64,000 nt of DNA from Acanthosoma haemorrhoidale (taxonomy: Eukaryota; Arthropoda; Insecta; Hemiptera; Acanthosomatidae): assembly GCA_930367205.1 (NCBI GenBank), contig OV884012.1:58301239-58365238 (forward strand), in the 5' to 3' direction. The notes below the pieces were generated by a model that saw only the letters and a program-made list of their open reading frames with translations, was not told the origin of the DNA and did no database searches. How positions within the stretch are numbered: the first letter of the stretch is position 1; each line of letters begins with the position of its first letter. The translations under genes and the position numbers were made by a program. Below, one piece after another: positions 24,620-39,600 of the stretch.

Positions 24620-27600
24620 CTGTAACAAAATTATTTGACAAATGTTATTAAATTGAAGGAAATGTTACATATAATGTATGGAAAGACACATAAAAAATTA
24701 ACATGTCCATGTTTTGATGATATCTGAACATGCATAGAAGTTTGATAACACCTAAAACTGTTTAATAATCAGGCTAAACCACAATTCAATTTCAATGCCT
24801 GGATCTTAGGGCTATTGTATGGTTTATTATCCATCCACAAGAAAACATGTTAGCAAGCTAGTAGTCATTAAGAGACTGTTATGTATTTTTCCAGAACGTT
24901 TTGCCTTATTTCTCCTAATTCCCTCAATTCCCACTACATCACACCTTCCTCCCAGTGCAATCGACAGTATAAGCGATTTTGAAACTGATAACTTCTTTAT
25001 TTCTGCCATATCTCCTTCCGGACCGCTCCATTTCCTCCATCATGAAATCAAGAATAAAATTAGTAGAGGTCCCAATGGCATTCCTGTTGAATCCCTAAAT
25101 CTCTTGATTCTTACAATTGTTCTCATATTGCTTCACATGTATAAGTTCTCTGTACAAAATTACACATTTCATTCTTTGAAAATAGCAAATGTACTTTCAA
25201 TGAATAAATATCCAGTCCCCACCTCACCAAAAGACTATAGATACAATACTCTCTAAAGACTATTATTATCTCGTCGGCCACCAATGTCACTACAGCTAGC
25301 ATCTAAATTTATAGGATAAATAATCTTTCAATAAATAAATATTACTGTTAAAAAAACATACCTGACTCATCATTCCAAGAAAAGCCCAAATTTTAAATGT
25401 TCTAAGTGGGACGCTCACAAGATACTCGTGAAAGAAAGCACTTATGAAGAAAACTGTAATGCTGGCAGCTCGTTTTGAGTAACCAAGTTCAACCATAGGT
25501 ATATATAAATGTCTGAAAATTTTTTTTGAAGTTTTGAAAAAAACTGTATTTATTGCCATTGCTAATATTACACAAAAATAATTGTAATGGCTTAGCAATA
25601 GGCTGTAACATTTATATTAAATTAAAGAAATCATATATTATATAATCATATAATATAAAATATTTATCAATTATTGACTGAGAATGATTGAGGAGGTAGA
25701 GGTACAATAAGGGCCCATTGTCAAAACAATAATTCAGAGAATGTGATGCCAAAATTTTCTATAATATTAATAATAGTGGACCACTACGGTAATTTTGTTA
25801 TTAATATATCATTAAATATAAGAAACCCTTCTTAAAATGATTACCATCTTGGTGGACCCTCTGAGTACCATGGGCTTCCATTTAGGAACCCATACAAATC
25901 TTGTTTTTAAGATAATTTTGCAAGAAGTCCACCATCTCTTGTGTCATTCCGTGACTTTTATTCCTAAACTATCTGGAAAGTTTAGAGTCAACATGGAACT
26001 GTTAGAATCCATTCACGAATTTCTTTAGAATTTTTGTTGCTCAAAAATGTGACTGATCCTTTCAGGACCCCTCCTGTGGTATTTCGATGTGCCCTATTTT
26101 TATAAATTAATTTTACCAGAAATGAGCACTCTTAGCAACAATAACTACTACCAAAAGTTGTCAATTATAGTTTCTATTCTCATCTTTTGGAGAATTTGTC
26201 TCCTTTGTTTTCTACACATGAACAATAAATAGTAAGTGGATAATATCCAATAATCCATCTTCATGCCCATCTACTTTGTTATAATTTTTCATAATCCTCA
26301 ACTCAGTTAACTTTGGTCTATCCAACTATGTGGCTGTTATAAAATAGAACGTGAACTTTCTTTGAGAATTGTAGAAGAGGCCAGAGCCATTGCTCATCAG
26401 TAATACGATGAACCTTGGAGGTCTTCAGGGGTTAGGTAATGGTATATGATTCTGACAAGGTTTCTATTGTGTGTGATGTTGAAGACGTCCTGGAGATACA
26501 AGAAGTGATAACAAAACCTCTATTGGTGATGAAGAAGACAACGATTTTGATTTCGAGGGAATCTGATATTTTCCAGTCCAAAGATGCATCATTTTGGAAC
26601 AAAGAACATTTCATTCGAAGAAGATTACTTTGATTAGAATACTTAATTGAGAAAAAAAATGTTTCCCCAAAATATTCATTATCAAAAGTGGAAAACAAGA
26701 ATTAGTAATTATATATCTTATATGTAATCATAGAGCTTTTCATCAGGGTAATTGACATTTTGAGGTTGGATTAACCATCTAAAACTCTGTGTAATAATGT
26801 AATATTGCACATTTTCAACTTCCTACCACCTACTTCTGTATGGCCACAGTGGTGTGAAAATGTTGGGTCCCATAAAGAGCCTCATGGTATTTCGTGTTTC
26901 ACAAAACCCCATGGTACTCAGAGAGTTACAAAAAAATGATGAGAGGTTGCGGTCAAAGCCCTTTTTAGAGAGAATAGGAAAATATGGTAAATCTGCTTTC
27001 TTTACTAAGGGCTTATGCAAATATATGTACCTAAACAAGGGTATAGAGCAAAGAGTCAAACAAATTTGTTTAGTCTTGCAATACAAATATGTTAAAATGG
27101 AAAATATGGCTAATATAAAAATAAACTTTTTTAATAAATACTCCAAAATAGAAAAATTAACTCAAATGTAATATTAATGTAGAAATTTAAAAGATGATTT
27201 AAAAATTAAAATTACATAAATATTGAATCAGACTTTCATTGTCCACTAAGTACTCATTCACCTCCTTATCCACCAGCTTTTGATGAACTTCTGCATTTTC
27301 TTTTTGAGAATGAGAATTCAAAAATGAATGGACAAAATCAATGTTTTATTGAAAAATAAATGGACAAAATCAATGTTTTCTTCCATCATATTATCAGGTA
27401 TAAAAAGTAGGGGGGGGGGTATGATAGATAGATAAAAAAAAACATTATTCATTAATCAGGTCCCCTATAAATAATAATTAAGAACAAACAAAAAAAATTA
27501 ATTCTAGCTAACAAACATAAATATGACGTTAAAAATACAAATCAAAGTAAAATAAACCAACAAAAATAAACTGTTAACTGAATTAAAAGAAAACCTTGAA

Positions 27601-30600
27601 ATTAATACATACTAGATAAATAAAAATAAGGAAATACTAGAGTAGTAGAGTTATAAGAGAGTGCATCTGGATAAAGACAGGAAAAAAAAATAGAAAGATT
27701 GGTAAACTAGATATAAATGAATAATTCCCAAGCTTGCCTGCCCAATCATCTGTCTGGATGGTGAGGTGATGGAATAGGAATTTTGAAAGTTAACAATGAT
27801 GAAGCATGCTGAATATTAGAGGGGAGCAAGCAAGAGAAGAATGGTCAAATACTACAGTTTTGTGGGAAGGAGTATAAAGATCAGAGGTTCTCGAGATAAG
27901 ACAAATGGACATTTTAAACTTAACCCTTAGTACTTTACATCACTAAATTTCACTAGATTAATATTCCACATTAAAAATGAACAAAAGAAAAAAAAAATTT
28001 ACTAAAAGGGTTATCTTCACATGATCATTGGATAGTATATGAACTAAATGCATATAACACCTACATTAACACAACGGATTGAAAATTTGCAGCGAAACCT
28101 TGAATAAGAGGCACTATTACGGATCGATTTGCTATTTAGCAAAAAATGTGAACTTATGGACCCTAACTGCACTCACTCCCTTAATCACATATATGTGGAC
28201 TAGAAATTTAAGATTTTACCTGACACACCATCGATGAACTGGCATATTCCAAGTTCGCCAAAATATATCAATATTCGCAGCATTCCACCAATCACAATAA
28301 AAATTTCTATCGGCAAAATGTAAAATTTCACCCATCATATTCAGAAATGAATGGAATGATAAATAGAAAAATGTTAACCAAACAAGATGATTTGGAATCT
28401 GAAAAATATGTACAGAAAATTCAGAGAAGGAAATCACCTAAGGAATATTAAAATGTACATAGTTATATGCCAACTATTATATATGTTTTGTAATTTTAAA
28501 GTAACTTAGAACTAAGTATTAACTTGAATCTAAACTATTAACCACACTTCTCCCTTATATAATGCTAGCTCCTAAAATGCAGATTCAATTTCAGAGCGGC
28601 GGGATTCTTTAGGTATGGTTTCCCTAATACATAACAAATTTATCTCAAGCTATCTCCATTCTGGGAATATTTATGTTATGAGTAGAGTAACTTTATTCAG
28701 AAGATTTAATGATGGGATCTTCCATAATGGTTATTCCTATTGGGCTTCAGCTAGATATATAATTAAGAGATAATTAAGAATACCTTAAGTGTTAACAAGC
28801 AGTCTAAACAGTAATCCATTTAAAAATGGACAAAACTACACTTTAAACTGCTAATATTATACAGAGAGAGATAAAGAAGTTATTATAGACATAAAAATTT
28901 ATTTTCAAATAATATTAAATGAATTTATGTTGAGCTATAAGTCATAAAATGTAAATAATTGAGACAAATATGTTTTATTTAATTAAATATGATTAATTTA
29001 ATTTCAGGAAAAGGCAAAGTTGTAGCATTGGATTTTGAGGGGCAAGTGTTGGATAATTCTCACAAACTTCACTTTATTATGATTAGATTTCTAAATAAAT
29101 AAGTGGTGTAACAATCAAAAGTAATTTATAGCACAAGAAATGAAAGTTGTAACATTAAGACTTACAGATAGTTTCAATAAACGTTCTGTGGCCAACATCA
29201 AATCCATATTCTGAAATAAAAAAATAATGTAAGAAAAAGTAGCACTGCCCAATTTATATATGTTGCATAAACTCAAACAATGGCAACAGTAATTATAAGA
29301 CAAGCTAATTATAAGACAATAGTAATTAATTTAGAGAAGTTTTGAATAAACGCCTCAAATATAATAAGCCTATCCAACATTCAGAAGTTAATAAACAGCT
29401 ATCTGAAAAAAACTAACCCTGAGGTCCCAGATTTGATTTCTATCACATTATTTTTCTGTTAACAAATAATAATCTATAAAACCAGCTATAGATATTACAG
29501 TCTAGAGCCAGTTTAATGTACAAGATAAGGGAACACATTTTATTAACTCATTTAATTACATTGAAGTAAAAATCTAGACATCATATAGCCTAAATATACA
29601 ATAAATATAAATATGTACTGCTGCATGGACAAGTATTGAATTCAAGATTAAAGGATGAATGTGTATGGTTGATAACAAAGGAGTATACCAGTTTGTAAGC
29701 AGGAAGGTCTTGATTTAGACTACTTAGAGAAGAAAAAGAATCTGATGTGACTGAACATGAAATAAATAGTCACCCAACAAAATGTGGGAAAGGCTAGCAG
29801 GCCGAGTTCTAGCTGTCTAGATAGATTCACTCAAGGTAGGATAAGAGGGAATGTTAGCGGAGGCCTTGGTCTACTGAGGACTGTCAAACCATTAGTTAGA
29901 TAGATTTTTCAGATTAGGTTTTACAGCTACATTCAAGTATCTTATAGTAAGGAAAACATTCACTTTTGTAGCAATTATGCCGTAAGTGCTCTGTGAACTT
30001 ATGGCCTAATCTGCTTAGCCAACCCAACCAGTTTCTTTGGCTCATTGCAACAAGTGCAGATGTTGAACCGGCACCGTCTCCATGGCACAGGAACCAGTTC
30101 AATTTTCATTATCTGAGGGCTGCTCTACTTTCAATGAACGAGTATTCTTTACTATTATTCTCAGCTCAAGCATGGAATATCATTAGAGATGAGTATATTC
30201 ATCGTTATATAAACTGAGCTAGACTGTCCACACAGCCAAGTACTTACTGGCCAATCTTAGGTCAGTCAGTTCCATCTTGGTACCTGGATTCTGGACAGAA
30301 GAGTACTTGTTTGGGAATCCCATCCGTGGATAGGTTTTTTTGGGGGTTTTTTAATATAAATTATTCACATTGAGAGCTCCCAAAGCTTATATACCTTCAA
30401 TATTTTCTTATTTTTTTAATAATTTATAAATAATAATTCCTAATAATTTTTTATTTCATGTTTGCGCATTTTTCATGCCAATTAATTTTTTATTAATAGA
30501 ATATTTAAAGGACCAATTTTTTCTCTCTTGAAGATCATCTCATTATTTTTGTTAAATATAAGGGTTAACATGTTTAGAAATAAAATATTTTTCTTGTAAC

Positions 30601-33600
30601 ATTAAATTCTGCACACTTTTATTGCACATTAGAAGAGGAACAGTGAATTATGCGTTCAATTGTGAAAACACATATTGCCTTCAAAGTATAGTTAGGTTAA
30701 GATAGTGCTAAGGTTATTGAGAGAGGGAGTCTAATTAATGGGTTGTAAAGACAATAAGCTCGGGTTGATGATTTAAGAGCATTTACAGTTTATGGAGCCA
30801 GATTGAAGCATTTATTTATTTAGGACTTCTCAGATCAGGAGTGGGACTGGGGATGACAGTGGTCTGTTAGAAACATAGACATCAATTTACGCCAGTAATC
30901 ATCAAGTTTAATGGCAATATTTCAAAGGCACTAATGGGTATCTCATCTTTCCATAAAAGTTTCTGAGTGCCTCAGCTCAACCTATTAAATATTGTCTAGT
31001 TTTTTGTTGCCAATCGAGTATTTGCTCAAGATCTTGTAAAGATAGATTCATAGCTGATTATCTAATATAATTTTTCCATTAATTTATTTTGTTTGCAACC
31101 GAAACAATCAGCCCAGAAAAACTGAATAAATGCTCTACAGTAAAAATATTTGCAATGGTAGGTTTCTTCTACTCCTTTTTGTTGCCATTAAATTAATATA
31201 CCGATATTATTAAATATGAATCAAGGAGCTCATATAAAAAGTGCCATGTTTATGACAGCCTCATTTACAGTAATCACTTTTATTCACATGGCTAAACATT
31301 GCTACAATATGTAGTGACTATAGTCCTAAAAGTATGGACACTTATTTACACATAACTTATTAAAAGTATAAAAATGATACTTTTGCTTTATAATATATAA
31401 CTAAGTATGGAAATTTTACAAATACTTTTTTTTTTTTAATAATACTATTAACAGTAACATATTCAAAATAGATATTCCTTGTTAATCGGAACTGTAGATA
31501 TTTACAAAAATGTACTGGCGGGACCATTACCAAATTATAACTTATCAATCTATATTTACAGGTGGGAATACATCACCACGAATGATAATTATTAATATAA
31601 ATATATAGACAAAATACAGTAAATATCTAACTAATATGAGGATGTAAAAGTTAAATTTAAACACTCCATTGTAGCCTCATTGTCGTGCTGATGATTTTTC
31701 AAAGTTTGCACAAAACCAACTGAAGAGATTTAATGCTGCCTAGGACTAGTGTCAACACTTAAAAAAAAAAGAGCTGTAAACTCCGATTTGCTTACTCGTT
31801 CACGAATGAATGTTTTTTTTAAGTCAACTTAATTGACATCAATAGCAAGTGATAAATGACGATATTTGTGCTAGAAAGTACCTTGATTTTATATGAAATT
31901 TATAATAAAAAAAATAAAAAAGAAACGTTTGTAAAAACCTATAAAAATGTGCATGGAAATTCCAATTTTAACAGATATATAAAAACAGTTAAGAATGAAA
32001 TAAATATTGGTACAGATAAATAAAAGAGTAAAAAATATATATAAAAAAAAAAATTAAAACTTACTGAAAAAGGAATTAAAGAATTTTTAACAGAAGGAAT
32101 TATCCACTGCTGAAATAAGCATAATATCAGTTGCAAAAGAACAATCACTTCCAGCAAACGTTTCAAAAGAAATCTAAAATAAAATTTTGAAACTAAAAGG
32201 TTAGTATAATTAGTACTCCTATTTTTCATAATTACTAAATAACAAAATTAAAGGAATAGCAAGGCATTAGTAATTAATAACTAACTTCAATTTAGTTTGA
32301 TAAATGACATATATCAACAATAATGATAAATTGTTACAAAGCAGTAAAAAACATCAAAGCAAACTCTATTTATAAAAAGGATGCAGGCAGATTCAGACTT
32401 TATAATCTGCTTAGTGGAAATATTGGTTTTGAGGGATGCAGATACTAATTTATAACAATAATAAGCAACGATTATTATAGGCAGTTGCTGACCAAGTACT
32501 GTTTTTTATTATATGATTAGAAAAAATGTCCTAAGCATATGATTTTTTGAATTACATTTTGTTGGTGAAATGTAATTGTCACGACACTAATTGTGGTATG
32601 ATCATTTATATTCAAATAAGAAAAGTGAATTGTTTACTTCAACAGGTTCATATTCCCAACATACAATCATTTGGTTAACCATCTCTGCACTTTTACTTGA
32701 ATATTTTGTTTCTGAGTGCTTCATCTCTACATACTAAATATTGCCTATTTTTTTTTATAGTCAATGAAGTATTTGCTCAACATATCTGCTAAAGATAGTA
32801 GCTTCATAGCTGATACTTTTTCTGTAACACAACAAAATACTACTAGAAAATATGTCTAGTACTTGGGTGAGTTACCTTATACCTGCCAGCCCTGGTGATG
32901 AAGCTAAAAATAATCACATTTATTGTATTGTTTTAATTACATTTTAATTATTAATTTAATTTAAATTAGGAACCATGATGTATTCACGTCTGTCTCTCCT
33001 GGAGATGTGAGTCTCCTGATCAACCTATAAATTTGATATGGAGGTTCCATTTGGCGACCCCTATTTTTAAACTACATCATTCGTAATCAAGGGTTATTAA
33101 TTAATTAAATACTTGGTAACAAAAAAAATTGCTATCAAGTTGAGTTGGGTATCAAATTGAAAAAAGGTCAATATATATATTGTTGTGATATTAGATATTG
33201 AAGTGTGTATATAAATATTTAATCCAACTTAGAATCAAGAAGGCAAACAAACAATTGAGAGTGGAAGAAAAAAAGACAGTCTACTGGTAGTTGTGATGAT
33301 AGAAAAACACACAATATTACTCTCTAGTTTTTAACCAGTGATAATAATATAGTTGTTGTTTGTGAGAATAAAAAACACACAGATATACTGGTGGTTGTGA
33401 TGATAGATGAACACATAAAATTACTCTCTAGTTTTAGCAGTTATAATGAGTTGTTGTTGTGGTTCTGAGAAAGCATACAGAGCATTATATTCACTCTAGT
33501 TTGGAATCAGCCTGATATTTGCAAAAAGAAGACCATTGAAGAAGAAAAGGAATCAAATTAATAGACAATATATAATATATACAATAATATGGTCAATAAA

Positions 33601-36600
33601 GTATATTACTTTGAAGAAACAAAATTGCGCTCGATCAATAAATAAAAATTTTTTAAGGTAAATAAAAATTCTTGTTACTTTTTGATCAAACCTCATATAT
33701 ATAACATCTGTGGGCTTGGTGGCTAACTTACATGTAAAGCGTTTACCTATTATCAAGCACTAAATCATAACAGACAACAATTTAACTATATTGTGATTGT
33801 ATTAATATAACATCATATTACAATAAATTCTGAAATTAATCAAATATTAATACCTTTTTCTAATACGGCCTGTCCGAGGAAAATTAAGTTCATAGCATAA
33901 AGTTGGGGCCAAAATAAAATAAATCAGATCCTTAAGATGCAGATTGTTTGGATAGTGAACTAAGTTATCTTCCTTATCATTCTCATGATTGTTTCCATTA
34001 CCTTGAAATGAATAAAGTAGCATAAATTTATTTGTTTTACAAGGAAAATAATCCACTGTTTTGTTTTGTTCATTTTGTAATGAGTAGTTTTTTATGATGG
34101 CAGTTTTTGATTAGAAAGCAATTGCATTAATATTCTATTAAAAATTAATTGTATGGATATTATATTAGAAGGTGATTATATTAATACTACTGAAGCAGCT
34201 CTCTTGATTTGAAAATTTTACTTGATAATTATCATATGGGTGTTGCATTACCAGAGCTCTTACACTGTTGGTAAGCATTCTGCCACACTGTTTGGTTTGT
34301 AACCCTCTCACTAAGTATCATAGAATAAGAATCTCTTCATAGAAGCAGATAAGTTCCCTTAAAAGAGTATTTTATTTTCCACTACTCTATTTAATTGAAC
34401 CGAAGTCAATTAATTGGAATCTCAATCATCTGGCAAATATCTCGGAAATAAATAGTATAATTTAAGTATCATCAAATTCTATGAGTTACAGGAAGATTCC
34501 AAGTTAGAATATTGATCCCAGTGCCAGTCATCCCCTTTTCCCCAGAAAACTAGTATTTTATTCATTATTATAATAATTTTGCTTGTTTTATGAAAATTTA
34601 ACAAAAAAATTACTCAAAATAAACAAAAAATTAATTTTGTATTAAAAATGACCAATCTTATTAGTGTCAAATTCATAGTTTTGGGGGTTGCTAAGCTTAT
34701 TGGTGACAGTCTCAATGGCATTTAAGTCTAAGTTTAGTCTAATATAACTCTGTATAATAGAACTTTATAACTCTGTTTAATAGAAGATTGTGGTAACGAA
34801 TAGAGCTCGGTGTCGGTAGAACCTTCTGGGAGTTTGTAAACATGAAAAGAACTCTATGGAACCATCTCAAATTTATTCGAATTGTGACCACATCCAACCA
34901 ATATTCTTTTACTTGAAGTTTGATCTCTTAATTGTTTTACTAAGTAACCTCAACCCTCCAAATTTTGCAACAACATACACCTGTTTGTAAAAAAGATGGT
35001 AAAGAATCTAATTGAACCGAATATCGTAATAGGAAATGATGCTGGTACAGCTATTTCCAGGGAGACTTTCATTCTCGCTCATGATCAACTAACCACAGGG
35101 ACAGTCTATTCAGTACTGTGGAGAGGATATGGAGATAGCCATGTTTCTCCCATGGACAACCTTGTTTTATGGGTTAGCAACCTTGTTTCTTTCTGGTGGG
35201 TTAACCCAAGAATTTATTTATTCTTGCTCCTGAAGGTGAAACTAAAATACTACTCTTAATTACCTCAAAATGAAATTACTTCGATTTTCACTATTGATAG
35301 AATTGATTCTTTTTCCTGTCTAATAAAAGATTAAAATAAATAAATACCCAGGTAAGGAACATTTGTTTGTATGAGATAAACTCAGAAATTGCTGAATGCA
35401 TTTTGAAAATTGCAATGTACCTTAAACTGTCCATTAAAAGGCTTTGTATGTTCACAATAATTCTTCAAGGGGTTGGGTAGTGAACTTGAGGATGGACACA
35501 ATGAAAATAATCTTATTGCGCTAATATTTCCAAGTGATCCAGGCTAACTCATAATGAATGGCCTCTACCTGAACACAAACTATTCTGTGAATACAGAATT
35601 GACTTTAAAAAATTGATTAAGTCAATTGACAAACCAAAACTGACCTTGCAATTAAGAAATCGCCCAGCACAGAAGGACAAGAAATGTTTAAGGGGTCATC
35701 TTTCTTAACATTTTTATGTAATTTATTTATTAGCTTTTTAATATTTTTTTTTTATTATTGGGTTGGAAGGGATGAAATGTAAGATTTATTAATTCTGATG
35801 AAATCATAAAAGTAAGAATCCATCTCTTGTTTACAAACACTAACACAATGGGTATTAAATTAATCTGTAGACATTTCTCTTTCATTTTCATGCTATATAT
35901 TTCAGTTTATTGTGAACTTTTCATGTGTTTGTGTAATTTTTTACTATCAAGGGAATCTGAGAAATTACGAGTAATTTTGTTATATGAATTTAAACTAGGA
36001 GATAATCTTGCCAAAGCCTTTCAAAACATCAATATGGCTTTTGGTGATGGTACAGTGAATGAAAGAACTGTATATCAGTGGCTTTCTAGGTTTCAAACCG
36101 GCAATACAAGTCTAGAGAATGAATCTTGCGGAAGAGCAGAAACAAAGCTTGATGATGATGAATCAATGAAGGCTTTACTAGAGCCCAATCCACATCAGAG
36201 TAATAGGGAACTTTCAAAACACATAAAAGTCAGCCATACTTCTTTTATACAACACCTTCATGCTATTGGGAAAACAAAAAAAATGGACCAATTAAGTAAT
36301 CAGAAAATAGAAGTTTTACAACATCCACCATATTCACCCGACTTGTCACCAACGGACAAGGTACTGAATATCATTTTTTCAGAGCGTTTGACACATTTTT
36401 AAACATTAAAATATTACAAAATGTAAACGAGGTCAAATTTTCATTTCTCAAATTTATTGATTCAAAGCCAAAATGTTTCTTTGAACAAGGGATAAAAAAA
36501 ACTTGCTGGGCTTTGAGAGAAATCCATTGAAGCTAATGGAATTTATTTTGTATAAAAATAATATCGTTGAAATTTGTTTTTCTTTTATTTGCCTCATACC

Positions 36601-39600
36601 CTAAGAACTGATATTTCATATGTTCCAACCTGATATTTACCACTTTTTTTTTAAATTATTGCTTTATGGTTTAAAACGTATGCATTATTACTTTGATGAA
36701 GTACATATGAACTGAAAATTGTATACTTACTAATTTGGCTTAATGATACACTCTGCCTTCTAAGTGGAGCTTTAGATGATATTATTTGTGCTGTCCTGCA
36801 CCAAAGATTCACTTGAACATATGACCACAGCTTTAAAAAAAGCACAGAATATAAAACACAAACGCCAGAAGCTCCCACTAAAATAGAGAAAAGGAAATAA
36901 TTCTATTAATTAATAAGGTATAAAAAGTTTACTAAAATCTTCAGTATAGAAATAATTTTTCATATTACAGAATAATACAGAAGTTATCCTTTAGGTTAGC
37001 CTCCTCTTATTCTTAGTTCCTACATTAAAGGACTTAAATCCATTCATCATTGTCCTCACCGCCAGATGACTCCCTCCCAAATCTATTTATTCTTTTAATC
37101 CTTTGGTTTTTATTTTCAGGATTCAGATCCTGAGCTATGTTTACCAAGATTCAGAAAGACCTAGATTAGAGTACCTGAGCCTGGGCAAACACGAATAAAT
37201 TAAAATTAACTCCCACTCTATCCCTAAAAACTGATGGCTTACCATTGACCAAATCCTCTCCTGGAACCAAAATATTTCCAAAATCTCTTGGCAGTCAATA
37301 GGGAGGTACCCTTTAACTATGCCATCACCCTCCCCATATCCTCCCCCCAGACTTGACTTCAACTCTTTGTATCCTCCCTCATCATGGTATATAGTCTCTT
37401 TGGGACTGTGATTAGGGCTAATAAGAAATGGTCTATCCAGTAATGAATAAGATTGCTATGCTCTCAATAAAACAAAATACAAGTACGCAGTACACAGAGT
37501 ATACAAGTACAACTAAATACATAAACATTAAATTAATATCATAAAACTTATGACTTACTTAGGCTAAATCCAGCTGGTTTTATATAAATCACAACCATAG
37601 GAAGAGTTACAAGAAGTGCAAGGTTTAATATGTGTGCAATAGTTCCAATATTGGCAGGAATTTTCCCCTGAAAACATAAAAGGCTTGTCAAAAAAGAAGT
37701 GTTATATAAAATACAGTATCCATTTTATTTCTTTACTCTTTTATCTCAAAAATTTGAAAAAAAAAATATACTGAGCCAGCGGGTTAAGGTAATTGGCACA
37801 AAGCTGTTACCTCTCAATCTTAATTTAAATATCCTAAACAAGAGTTGCTACTTCGTAAAGCAAGTAGTTATCCACTTTACCTCACAAAGTTCCAAGAACC
37901 AGAACCAAAGAAAAAATCTTTAGAGGAATCAATCCTTGGGTCTCCACAGTAAACAGTTAAGTATGTTGACCAATCGGCTACTTGACTACAGTAATGGCAG
38001 TAGGAATTAGAAATAATTTATAATTACAATCATAAACTGTGTTTATAAAAAGCCAGTATTGGGAGATCATGAGGCGATGGCCTTAGTCTTTAAAAATGAT
38101 TTTTTTTCTTTTTCTGATATTAAAATGTCATTTTTTATACTTTCTCCACACATGAAGGTGAAATAAAACTATCAAGAGATCATCTGATTTATTAGATGAT
38201 AGTAAAAAATATATTCCACAATTTTTACCAAAAATACTTAATTTTATTTGTGAAAAACCATCTCATCTACAACAATATTGCCAAAAATCAGCTTAAATAA
38301 AAATAATGATATGATTTTTATTGTTGGCTCTAAAAAATTTATTGCTGGGAACATCTTTGAACCTCTTTTAGCATTACTGTCTTTAACCATGGGGGGAAAA
38401 TCAGAACTCTAAAAATAGTATCTGACTTACAACTAGAGACATTTCAAGAAAAATTGATTCCCTTAATAAAAACAAATACACTGTAAATCTGTGTGCTATT
38501 TAGTGTACCTTTAATTAAAATTTCAGATCAATTGTATGATTTTTGCAATTGTTATTGTAGAACACACATACAGACAAAACCCAACCTGTTTGTGAAAGTC
38601 CCTTTAGAAAACAGCTATTTTCTTGACAATCAGATAAGTGTCATCATAATAACTGGTAATACCAAAAGTGAAGTTATGAACTAAATATATGAACTACGAC
38701 GTAAATAAAACAATTTTTAAATATGCAAAAAAAATTTCTTTATAAATAGTGAGAAAAAAAACATACCCCAGCTAAACCTTTTTCCAATAAAAGACATATT
38801 GAAACTGGAACTGCTGCATCTGAAAGTTCAACATACAAGGTTTAAAGATTAAAACCATTAGTTAAATAAAACTATTAAAAATATTCCAATGTTTTACGAT
38901 TGGACAATAACAATAACAATAACCCTTCAAATTACGTAACAGATTACAATATTCCAATATTTGAAATAAATTCCAGCAAAATAATATAGAAGTAAATAAT
39001 TCAGAAGGTTGAAAAAGAGCTGGATAAGAGATCTTCTTCAATAAATTATAAAGTTCCCTTAATAGGAGTTAATCACTGGGTGCTATCCCTCCAAATTTTA
39101 CTAAATTTATTTAAAATGAGATTCAGTAATGGTAGAGTTTTGTTGTAAGTTTTAATTGAGAAATAAACTTTTAAAAAATAATAATTCCTATAACAATCAT
39201 TTAAATTGTAAAATCTAACTAGTCTATAAACCATATTTTTATTATTTCAAAAAATATGATTTTTTAGCGAAAAAAAACTAAATGTAAGTTTGCCATGAAT
39301 ACATAAAACTATCATTTAATTTAAAACTTGCTCATCGAAAACCTGCGTAGACGGTTGAATGTGATTCTATTTTTATAAAAAAAAACCTAATACCGAATAA
39401 AAATGAAAAACAAAAAGCAATTTTTTTGGCTATGCATCACCTAAGCAACACTTGACATTCCTCTTTAAATTGTAATCCAAGAATGTTTTATAGAAGGTGC
39501 TAGAATTGTTTCAAATAACAAATAGTTCTGCATTTATAGTAATAGGGATCTGCTCCGAATTCAACAGAGCTAAATGAAGTATTTTTAAAGCAAAACAAAA

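Noticed and set aside
26432..27171. Cluster of ORFs on both strands in DGAT1 intron 10
   Set aside because: No motif, no splice-site logic, and overlap on both strands suggests chance or an unrecognisable transposon remnant.
34260..34310. tRNA-like A and B boxes (GGTTTGTAACCC)
   Set aside because: Spacing and arm pairing do not give a cloverleaf, and no 3' acceptor end is visible.
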